Shown here: one piece after another, positions 14,268-20,341 of the stretch
Layout: every line of letters starts with the position of its first letter
Numbering within the stretch: position 1 is the stretch's first letter
Assembly: GCA_964342805.1 (NCBI GenBank)
Contig: CAYFHQ010000068.1
Location: 1-20,341, forward strand
Reading direction: 5' to 3'
Length of the DNA stretch: 20,341 bases
Source of the DNA: CAYFHQ01 sp964342805
GTDB lineage: Bacteria; Bacillota; Clostridia; Peptostreptococcales; Acidaminobacteraceae
Notes under the pieces: model-generated
What the model was told of the DNA's origin: nothing
Databases searched by the model: none
The model's input: only the letters and a program-made list of their open reading frames with translations
Position numbers and translations under genes: made by a program

Positions 14268-15464
14268 ATGGAAAAGAAGAAAATGGGCCTACTGCCCAAG
14301 TTAGTCATTGGCATTATAGCCGGTATTGTTATCGGTTTGGGGTCTGCTGCGGTGGACCAATTGATTCTCGTACGACTCATGAGTACCTTTAGTTCTATTT
14401 TTGGCAACTTTCTCAAGTTCATGATCCCATGTATTATCATTGGTTTTGTTGCACCGGGAATTGCAGACCTAGGCAAGGATGCGGGTAAGACCTTGGCCAT
14501 TACTGCAGGCATTGCCTACTGTTCAGCGGTTGCGGCAGGTCTCGTGGCCTTCCTAGTGGGCAGCATGGTCCTACCGGGTGTGATCTCCATGGGCCAGGTG
14601 GCAGATGGTGCTGGTGCCAACGTGTCCCCCTTTTTCACCATTGAAATGGGTGCCATCATGGGCGTCATGACGGCCCTTGTCTTGGCTTTTGTCCTGGGTA
14701 TTGGCATGTCTGCCCTCCAGAGCCAGAAACTCTTTGGTGTCATGAAGGATGTCCAGTCAGTTATGGAAAAGACCGTGCATTATGTTCTTATTCCCTTGAT
14801 CCCTGTTCACATTGCTGGAATCTTTGCCAAACTATCGGCAACGGGAGAGATATTTAGAACCATTGCTGCTTTTGCGTCCGTATTTGCTCTGATTATCATT
14901 CTTCAACTACTCTATGTGGTTGTCCAGTATACCATTGCCTGGGCCATCAGCGGCAAGGCACCTGTAAAGGCCATTCGAAATATGCTTCCGGCCTACTTCA
15001 CAGCCCTGGGAACCCAGTCCTCTGCGGCAACTATTGCGGTTACACTGGACTGCGTACGGAGCAATGACGTGTCGGACGATATCGTAGACTTTGTGGTTCC
15101 ACTTGGAGCGACAATCCACCTGGCAGGTGACACCATTACACTTGTTCTAGCCTCCATGGGTGTTATGCTACTATTTGGCCAGACACCAACCCTGGCTCTG
15201 ATGGTGCCCTACATCCTCATGTTGGGGATTACCATGGTAGCAGCCCCTGGCATTCCAGGTGGTGGTGTTATGGCCGCCCTGGGCCTCATGGAATCCATGC
15301 TTGGTTTTGCCCAACCACAGCAAGCCTTGATGATTGCCCTTCACTTTGCCCAGGACAGCTTTGGTACAGCTACCAACGTAACTGGTGATGGTGCCATTGC
15401 CATTATTGTGGACAGCTTGTTTGGTAAGAAAGCGGGCAAGGCTGCTGGAAAAATGGCGTCGTAA
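14268..15464 (+). CDS. DAACS-family amino acid/carboxylate:cation symporter
   Basis: A 398-residue secondary transporter of the glutamate/aspartate/serine:cation family, with hairpin-loop and TM7/TM8 patterns recognisable. These are GTQSSAATIAVTLD (HP1, Ser251/252), VPLGATIHLAGDT (TM7, 278-289), APGIPGGGVMAALG (HP2) and DSFGTATNVTGD (TM8, 363-374). Compared with the archaeal homologue GltPh, the TM7 NMDG motif is changed to HLAG, which removes an Asp that binds Na+. The TM8 Arg that holds the substrate side-chain carboxylate is Gly366. Acidic amino acids are therefore unlikely substrates. The start ATG 14268 has an AGAGGAG site; an upstream TTG was rejected. It has its own promoter and terminator. 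Substrate and coupling ion unknown. Confidence 0.88.
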   Translation: MEKKKMGLLPKLVIGIIAGIVIGLGSAAVDQLILVRLMSTFSSIFGNFLKFMIPCIIIGFVAPGIADLGKDAGKTLAITAGIAYCSAVAAGLVAFLVGSMVLPGVISMGQVADGAGANVSPFFTIEMGAIMGVMTALVLAFVLGIGMSALQSQKLFGVMKDVQSVMEKTVHYVLIPLIPVHIAGIFAKLSATGEIFRTIAAFASVFALIIILQLLYVVVQYTIAWAISGKAPVKAIRNMLPAYFTALGTQSSAATIAVTLDCVRSNDVSDDIVDFVVPLGATIHLAGDTITLVLASMGVMLLFGQTPTLALMVPYILMLGITMVAAPGIPGGGVMAALGLMESMLGFAQPQQALMIALHFAQDSFGTATNVTGDGAIAIIVDSLFGKKAGKAAGKMAS

Positions 15465-15494
15465 TAATTGGGTTCCTTTCTTGGTATATCGTAA

Positions 15495-15558
15495 ACCCTA
15501 GACAAACATTGGGGGATGCTTGCTTGTTTCACTTTAGACCCTAGACTCGCATTGGGGG
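15495..15558. repeat. Two-copy direct repeat ACCCTAGAC-N3-CATTGGGGG
   Basis: The 21-base unit occurs at 15495-15515 and 15538-15558, a 43-base period. Nine bases on each side are identical and the three-base centre differs (AAA versus TCG). It lies between the symporter stop and the terminator at 15591-15637, so it would be in the 3' untranslated region of the symporter mRNA. Each unit also has short CCC/GGG self-complementarity. Confidence 0.6.
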
Positions 15559-15590
15559 TCGGACTCAACAACCCTGTTATTCAACAATAA

Positions 15591-15637
15591 AAACGGTTAT
15601 GACTGGTTTTCTACTCAGTCAGACCGTTTCTGTTTTT
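15591..15637. terminator. Intrinsic terminator between symporter and diguanylate cyclase genes
   Basis: AAACGGT (15591-15597) pairs with ACCGTTT (15623-15629), and TGACTG (15600-15605) with CAGTCA (15616-15621), with a small internal loop and a 10-base apical loop, followed by CTGTTTTT. An A-run to the left allows it to serve the minus-strand GGDEF gene as well. Confidence 0.75.
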
Positions 15638-15681
15638 CCTCGTTTGGGGCCAGTGGCGGGTGGTTTCGTCCGGAAAGCAGA

Positions 15682-16959
15682 CTAGCCAGTCACCATATTT
15701 CGCCCATTGCGTTTGGAGGTATACATGTTCTGGTCTGCGATGTTGACTAGGACATCCACGGACCCCTCGTTGGCTTCAATGGAGCCTATACCAATGCTTA
15801 GAGTGATTTGAATATCCTGGTCACCGTACTGGAAGATATGTTGCTCCACCAAGAGGCGAATTTTCTCAGCCCAAACCTTGGCCTCTATGGCACTGGTTTC
15901 CGGTAGGAGAATAAGAAACTCTTCACCACCCCAGCGGGAGAGGGAGTCAATAGATCGGCTATTGTTACTTAGTAGCTGGGCGAGGGACTTGAGAATAAAG
16001 TCTCCGCACTCATGGCCATAGGTATCGTTGACCTCTTTGAAGTGGTCAATGTCTAACATGGCCACCGTAGTAACATGTTCAAATCGTCTGCTTCTGGCCA
16101 ACTCAGTCTGTAGGGTTTCTTGCATGTGTCGTCTGTTAAACAATTGAGTGAGATGGTCTTCTTGGGCTGCCCGGCGAAGCTCTTCTACCAGCTTGGCTCT
16201 TTCGGAAATGTCCCGAACGACAGCCGTCATTTCCGACCGCCCCCCAACGGATATCTTAGAAATGGTAACCTCAATAGGAAACTCAGTTCCATCCTTGCGA
16301 AGGCCAACCACAGCAGCGCGACTTTGCATGGGGCGGGAGTCCACAACAGAATTCTTAAATGAGTTCACATACTCTTTGTGCCTGTGGCGGTAGCGGGAAG
16401 GGATAAAGTTATTTAGTGAAGCGTTTATAACAGACTCCTGGTCCACGCCGAACATATACTTAGCGGAGTTGTTCATGAGTTTGATCTTTTGGTCTTCATC
16501 AATTGTAATAATGCCGTCATAGGCATTTTCAATGACCGCTTCATACCGCTGACGCACACGATTTAGCTCCAACTCTAGTTTCTTCTTTTCCGTAATTTCT
16601 ATGCAGGTGTTGATAACCCGGGATGAAGAAGACTCTGAGGTTACAGGCGAAAAAATGAATCGCCACCACCGCACCTCATTTTTGTGCTCGATGACCACTT
16701 CCCTTTCTTTGGGTTTTTGCTCACTTCTACAGAGGGTCAGGCCTTCTCGAACGACCTGTTCAATATACCTTGGCAAGAGAGACTTCAAATCCTTTTCCAC
16801 ACATGACGAAGCAGGCTGGCCAAGGATTTCTTCATATAGGGTGTTGCCACTGATAAAGACATAGTCATTTACGTTTTCCCGGTATTCAAAAATGGCAAAA
16901 CTGGCGCCAATGGTCTCCAGGGAATTTTTCAAGTCGTAGTGTGATCCACTTGCAAACAT
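15682..16959 (-). CDS. PAS-PAS-GGDEF diguanylate cyclase
   Basis: A 425-residue signalling protein without membrane helices. Residues about 10-125 form a PAS/PAC-like sensor, and about 140-255 a second PAS domain (YEAVIENAYDGIITID, LRKDGTEFPIEVTIS, VVRDISERAKL). Residues about 265-425 form a GGDEF domain with DHLTQLFNRRHM and the active-site RWGGEEF (342-348). An RxxD product-inhibition site (335-338, R-S-I-D) is in the proper place. Both active site and I-site appear intact, so it should make cyclic-di-GMP and be feedback controlled. GGAGG lies four bases before ATG 16959. It is flanked by terminators and is a single-gene unit. The sensed signal is unknown; pilus control is a possible but unproven link. 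Confidence 0.92.
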   Translation of the reverse strand: MFASGSHYDLKNSLETIGASFAIFEYRENVNDYVFISGNTLYEEILGQPASSCVEKDLKSLLPRYIEQVVREGLTLCRSEQKPKEREVVIEHKNEVRWWRFIFSPVTSESSSSRVINTCIEITEKKKLELELNRVRQRYEAVIENAYDGIITIDEDQKIKLMNNSAKYMFGVDQESVINASLNNFIPSRYRHRHKEYVNSFKNSVVDSRPMQSRAAVVGLRKDGTEFPIEVTISKISVGGRSEMTAVVRDISERAKLVEELRRAAQEDHLTQLFNRRHMQETLQTELARSRRFEHVTTVAMLDIDHFKEVNDTYGHECGDFILKSLAQLLSNNSRSIDSLSRWGGEEFLILLPETSAIEAKVWAEKIRLLVEQHIFQYGDQDIQITLSIGIGSIEANEGSVDVLVNIADQNMYTSKRNGRNMVTG

Positions 16960-17020
16960 AGTGCCTCCGATCCAACCTTCATATGTATCTTATTTGTACC
17001 CTCCTGACACAAGAAATAGA

Positions 17021-17058
17021 CAAAGAAAAAGCCCCCTGGACAAGTTGGTCCAGAGGGC
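17021..17058 (-). terminator. Intrinsic terminator of the tldD-tldE operon
   Basis: Read on the minus strand, GCCCTCTGGAC (17058-17048) pairs with GTCCAGGGGGC (17041-17031) over 11 positions with one G-U, loop CAACTT, then TTTTTCTTTG. It lies 18 bases past the tldE stop. Confidence 0.88.
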
Positions 17059-17075
17059 AGTTGCTTGTTATGAAA

Positions 17076-18398
17076 TTATTCAGCACCTACAATACTAAGG
17101 GTTTCAAAGCGCACTGCAGGAGAGTAGCCCATGGGATAAAAGACCACTTGCATAGGCTGGAGGGTTTGGCCAATCCCAACGATCTTCTTGAAATCGTCAT
17201 AGATATTGCCTGCCACCATGGTGTTGACCACTTTAGAAGTCAACTTTCCATCCTCTATCAGATACGCCCGCGAAATATTTAAGGAGTATTCGCCACCATT
17301 AATATTTCCCGTGTGCGTACCCATGACCCCGTCAATGTAGAGGCCCTTGTCGATGCCTGCTAGGAGTTCTTCATCCGTACCTGTTGAACCTGCAACAATA
17401 AAGTTGGATGCACAAACAGCCGGCTGGTCTTCAATGTCTTGGGAGAACATGGTCTTCTTAAAACCATTGCCCGTTGGCGTCATGTCCAGCTTCTCGCCAT
17501 GGCCGGTGGTCGCCAAGTAGGACTTCAAGACCCCCTTGTCCAGGATGGTTGTCTTTTGCGTTGGAACACCTTCGTCGTCAAATGGGCATGAGTCCTTGCC
17601 ACCTGCATAGGTACCGTCATCATATACGGTCAAGAGGGAAGAGGTGATCAACTCGTCCATTTTCCCTTCCAGTGGAGACACCTTCTTCAAGAGGTTGCCT
17701 GCATTGACACCAGCAAGGAGACGGGTCATTAAGGATCCCATGGCACGACCGCTGAATACGACAGGGTAGTGGCCTGTTGTCAAGGAAACCCGGTTTTGAC
17801 TCATATTATGCTTGTTGACCAAGTCCTCAAGTTCAGCTTCGGTAAACTGCTGGTAGTGGGACCCAACCTTGCCGTCCACGACTTCCATAAAGCCCTTGGG
17901 TGACTGGGTAATCACTGAGACACTGTACTCTGTTTTGGTGTAACGAGCGTCGAGACCCGCTGAGTTGACAATGGCCACTTCCTTGACTTGCTTTTCGATC
18001 ATAACCACAGGAACAATGCTGCCACTGCTCAGTTTGCCAACAAGGTCAATGATCCGCTGGCCTTCTTCCTTGAGTTGGCCTGCCGTCAGGTCGACTACTT
18101 TTTGGTCAAAACAATCCACTTCCCCGTGGTCATGGTTGGAGAAGGTGAGGGTTTCTTCTTTCTTGTAAAGGCTAGACGTAACTGCCCGGTCTACGATGGA
18201 CTTGTCTTCCAAAGAAGTGGAGACTGCGCTTCCTACCCGGCCGTTGATGTTGGCCCGTAGGGCAATATTAGTCGTTGAACTCCCATCAATGTCTTTTACC
18301 ACACCATGGGTGAAGGTTGCATTCATGTCCTGAACCTTACGCATGTAGAGTTCAGCGTCGGATGCTTGTTTAAGTGCCAGTTGTAATAGGTCTTTCAT
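17076..18398 (-). CDS. tldE: TldE/PmbA-family protease partner subunit
   Basis: A 440-residue TldD/PmbA family protein. It lacks an HExxxH zinc motif, as expected for the non-catalytic TldE (PmbA) subunit that dimerises with TldD. Visible marks include VVFSGRAMGSLMTRLL, a CPFDDEGVPTQKTTILDKGVLKSYL stretch, TGNGFKK, and the near-C-terminal GTHTGNINGGEYSLNISRAYLIEDGKL typical of PmbA. The complex degrades unfolded or natively unstructured peptides, and in some bacteria matures ribosomal peptides such as microcin B17. GGAGGG precedes ATG 18398 with eight-base spacing. It begins two bases after the tldD stop, so the two are translated as a pair. Length matches the family. Confidence 0.92.
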   Translation of the reverse strand: MKDLLQLALKQASDAELYMRKVQDMNATFTHGVVKDIDGSSTTNIALRANINGRVGSAVSTSLEDKSIVDRAVTSSLYKKEETLTFSNHDHGEVDCFDQKVVDLTAGQLKEEGQRIIDLVGKLSSGSIVPVVMIEKQVKEVAIVNSAGLDARYTKTEYSVSVITQSPKGFMEVVDGKVGSHYQQFTEAELEDLVNKHNMSQNRVSLTTGHYPVVFSGRAMGSLMTRLLAGVNAGNLLKKVSPLEGKMDELITSSLLTVYDDGTYAGGKDSCPFDDEGVPTQKTTILDKGVLKSYLATTGHGEKLDMTPTGNGFKKTMFSQDIEDQPAVCASNFIVAGSTGTDEELLAGIDKGLYIDGVMGTHTGNINGGEYSLNISRAYLIEDGKLTSKVVNTMVAGNIYDDFKKIVGIGQTLQPMQVVFYPMGYSPAVRFETLSIVGAE

Positions 18399-18400
18399 GA

Positions 18401-19753
18401 TTACTTCCCTCCGATCGGCATGGACTGAATACGAACATATGGGGACCCGTTTCCGGAAGTGGAAAGGATTTGTCCTGCTTTACCACAACCCCCACGCTTG
18501 CGCATGGACACCGTGTCGGAAATCATGTCAATATTCTTGAGTGTTGTGAACAGGTCACCGGATAGGGCAATGTCCCGTACCATGTCTGTGATCTTGCCAT
18601 CTTCAATCAAATACCCGCCCTGAACGGCAAAAGTGAAGGCGTCACCAGATGTTTGACCACCTGCAGAACCAAAGAGGTAGACCCCCTTTTTTGTGGCTGC
18701 AATCAGGTCTTCCTTGGAGTGGGTTCCTGGCTCAATATAGATATTGCCCATTCGGACAATGGGTGTAAACTCAAAGTTTTTGGCCCTTGCATGACCTGTA
18801 ACAGCTTCACCTGTGTGGCCAGCAGTCAAACGAGAGTGGAGTCGACCAGACAGCTTGCCTTCCTTAATGAGGTAGGTACGCTGGCCCTTTACACCTTCGT
18901 CGTCGTAAAGGTATGAACCTGGAAAACCTGTTTCCCCTGGGTCATCCACCACGTTTAGAATAGAAGAACCAAATTCACGCCCAAGGCTCATGGTGTCTTT
19001 TAGGGCGTCACTGGACAGGAGGTTGTCGGCTTCTGACAGGTGACCAAAGGCTTCGTGGATAAATAGGCCACCAACTTCGTTGTCTAGTACAACGTCATAA
19101 ATACCACCCTCAAGAGGTTTAGCAGACAGCAAGTCAACGGTTTGCTGGACCTTGGCCAAAACTGCTTTGTCCTGGTCGTACATGTCAGCAAAACTCTGGG
19201 TACCCCCAAAAGCCAGGCGGGTGTTTTGGGTTAGGTTGTCACGCTTGGATGTAAAGCGGAAGGACATGCCACAGATCATTTGCTCCTGTTCAATGGATGT
19301 ACCCTCGTTGTTAACAAAAGTCTTCTTAAAATATTGTTCGTAATACTCACCCTCAGCGACCTCAAGTTCTTCTTGGTCATAGGCCAATTTGCAGTAGTGG
19401 GCCAGTAGCTTAACCTTGTCATCCACAGAAATGTTGCGGGGGTCCACGTCAATGTCCAGAAGGATGGTGTCCTGCACAACCGGTGCCTCTGCTAGACCTT
19501 TTTTTCCATCGATCTGGGCAGAAAAGTCCTTACTGGACTGGACCGCTGCCTGGGCCTCTTCCAAAAGGTTAAACGAATACTTGCCATAGCCACCACCAAT
19601 AAGGGCACGGGCATGACCACCAGATTTTTCTGACACATTCACTTCATTGATATCCTCATTCTTCACCTTAATGATGGTAGAGGCCATTTCTTCGAAGCGA
19701 ATATCCTGGTACCCGTCCTGGTCCAGGGCTGCTTGCAAAGTCTTTAAAACCAT
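18401..19753 (-). CDS. tldD: TldD metalloprotease catalytic subunit
   Basis: A 450-residue zinc metalloprotease subunit. The catalytic HExxxH motif is HEAFGH (233-238), inside GGLFIHEAFGHLSEAD. Also seen are GFPGSYLYDDEGVKGQRTYLIKEG, SGRLHSRLTAG and a C-terminal GGCGKAGQILSTSGNGSPYVR segment expected for TldD metal binding. I chose the start at 19753 because AAGGAG precedes it with correct spacing; the frame extends 11 codons upstream without a ribosome site. It is the first gene of the tldD-tldE operon. No ribosomally made peptide precursor or maturation enzyme is visible nearby, so a housekeeping proteolytic role is the default. Confidence 0.94.
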   Translation of the reverse strand: MVLKTLQAALDQDGYQDIRFEEMASTIIKVKNEDINEVNVSEKSGGHARALIGGGYGKYSFNLLEEAQAAVQSSKDFSAQIDGKKGLAEAPVVQDTILLDIDVDPRNISVDDKVKLLAHYCKLAYDQEELEVAEGEYYEQYFKKTFVNNEGTSIEQEQMICGMSFRFTSKRDNLTQNTRLAFGGTQSFADMYDQDKAVLAKVQQTVDLLSAKPLEGGIYDVVLDNEVGGLFIHEAFGHLSEADNLLSSDALKDTMSLGREFGSSILNVVDDPGETGFPGSYLYDDEGVKGQRTYLIKEGKLSGRLHSRLTAGHTGEAVTGHARAKNFEFTPIVRMGNIYIEPGTHSKEDLIAATKKGVYLFGSAGGQTSGDAFTFAVQGGYLIEDGKITDMVRDIALSGDLFTTLKNIDMISDTVSMRKRGGCGKAGQILSTSGNGSPYVRIQSMPIGGK

Positions 19754-19798
19754 ATTGTCACTCCTTTTATTCGTATTACGAAACAAATTGCTATCCTA

Positions 19799-19827
19799 AG
19801 CATATAAAAAAACTTTTACATCGTCAA
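19799..19827 (-). promoter_or_regulatory. Sigma-A promoter of the tldD-tldE operon
   Basis: Read on the minus strand: TTGACG (19827-19822), a 17-base spacer rich in T, and TATGCT (19804-19799). Expected start is near 19792, about 39 bases before the tldD ATG. Confidence 0.75.
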
Positions 19828-19946
19828 GAATATTTGAACGTTGACTTTGAAAACACTGGAACATGCCGTCTCAGAGCGATAAAAGTAGTCCACCAACTGG
19901 GATTTAGCGACCTGTAAACAACTTCAGCCAAGTCAAACACAACCAC

Positions 19947-19983
19947 AAAAAAAGACCCTCACAGATTTTGATCTGTCAGGATC
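19947..19983 (-). terminator. Minus-strand intrinsic terminator for a unit to the right of the window
   Basis: On the minus strand, a 13-position stem (19983-19971 with 19966-19954; core ACAGAT/ATCTGT, one G-G mismatch and one G-U) with loop CAAA is followed by seven T (19953-19947). It lies upstream of the tldD promoter, so it must end a transcript coming from beyond 19984. Confidence 0.75.
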
Positions 19984-20341
19984 GGGGTAAATCATATGAA
20001 TTTGGTATGAAGTATGAGCGAAACTAGGAGTATAGTAGACCGCCCCAACAACATGTTGTCACGAATTACGACCTCTTCCAGAATGCATTCATGCAGGCAA
20101 TATCGAGCATTATGCCCCATACACCGACCAGAGTAGTTTCATGTTTTCCAGAGCCGCAGCATTGCGAAAGACGACGAAGTTCCCTGTGAGAGCGACCGGA
20201 TTTCCGTAAGCGTAGCCTGATGTCTGAGCGCAGCCAAAGGCGGAGCGAGTTCCAGGCGGAGTAGGAAATTTGGTTGGTCGAACAGTAGGAACTTCATCGT
20301 CTGTAGCCTAGCAAGGCGGAAGGAAAATGTGAAACTACGGC
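19984..20341. other. Right-end region without a convincing gene
   Basis: No frame with a ribosome site was found. The region contains a 12-base perfect palindrome (ACAACATGTTGT, 20048-20059) and, further right, the long nested inverted repeat at 20154-20318. It sits upstream of a minus-strand terminator, so it may be the 3' part of a minus-strand transcript, coding or noncoding, that begins outside the window. Confidence 0.55.
20154..20318. repeat. Long nested inverted repeat, candidate structured RNA or mobile repeat
   Basis: Successive complementary blocks nest around one centre. GACGACGAAGTTCC (20170-20183) pairs with GGAACTTCATCGTC (20288-20301, one mismatch). CTGT (20184-20187) pairs with ACAG (20282-20285), CGACC (20193-20197) with GGTCG (20276-20280), GATTTCC (20199-20205) with GGAAATT (20264-20270, one G-U) and GCCTG (20215-20219) with CAGGC (20253-20257). 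An apical CGC-A-GCC/GGC-GGA-GCG hairpin caps it at 20229-20247. Outer CCGC/GCGG and TTGC/GCAA pairs extend it. GGCGGA recurs three times. It may be a structured RNA, a palindromic interspersed repeat, or an element edge. Confidence 0.6.

Noticed and set aside
20139..20297. 52-codon minus-strand ORF starting ATG at 20297 within the inverted repeat
   Set aside because: No ribosome site, and the other two minus frames are equally open across the same stretch, so openness reflects composition. Kept only as part of the structured-element finding.

Overview
The window looks like a chromosomal stretch of a low-to-mid GC Gram-positive bacterium, most likely a member of the Clostridia. This is inferred from strong AGGAGG-type ribosome binding sites before almost every gene, TTGACG/TATAAT-type promoters, a Gram-positive-style Tad pilus set, intrinsic terminators with U-runs and a tldD-tldE pair. 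No rRNA, tRNA, CRISPR array, transposase or phage gene was seen. Species cannot be named from the sequence alone.

Layout. (1) 1-5843, plus strand: the downstream part of a Tad/Flp type IVc pilus operon. It runs TadE-like pseudopilin (cut by the window edge), CpaB, a receiver-domain/CpaE (TadZ) fusion ATPase, CpaF ATPase, TadB, TadC and a DUF192 protein, and closes with a bidirectional terminator. (2) 5897-7069, minus: an isolated, more A+T-rich metal-dependent hydrolase of the amidohydrolase-2 type. (3) 7410-9761, plus: a calcineurin-like phosphoesterase, an unlisted small transcription unit with its own promoter, 24-codon ORF and terminator, then the ribosome-assembly GTPase RsgA. (4) 9829-11034, plus: an unrecognised polytopic membrane protein with a near-consensus promoter. 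It converges on and overlaps a minus-strand glycosyltransferase of the DUF3524/QTMAN (tRNA-queuosine mannosyltransferase) family. (5) 12345-14043, plus: a DUF2157 / GDYXXLXY membrane protein pair. (6) 14268-15464, plus: a DAACS-family symporter with its own promoter and unusual substrate- and ion-site residues. (7) 15682-16959, minus: a PAS-PAS-GGDEF diguanylate cyclase. (8) 17076-19753, minus: the tldD-tldE protease operon with its own promoter and terminator. (9) 19754-20341: no convincing gene. It holds a minus-strand terminator for something to the right of the window and a long nested inverted repeat that folds into a multi-helix hairpin.

How parts may work together. The Tad genes form one secretion/pilus machine: CpaF powers assembly through the TadB/TadC inner-membrane platform, CpaE/TadZ places it in the cell, and CpaB is an envelope component. 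The GGDEF protein could feed cyclic-di-GMP into surface behaviour, but no physical link is visible. Most remaining genes are independent units with their own promoters and terminators.

The parts most worth a second look are the small promoter-ORF-terminator unit at 8305-8551, the structured element at about 20154-20318, the bacterial QTMAN-like glycosyltransferase, and the symporter with altered signature residues.
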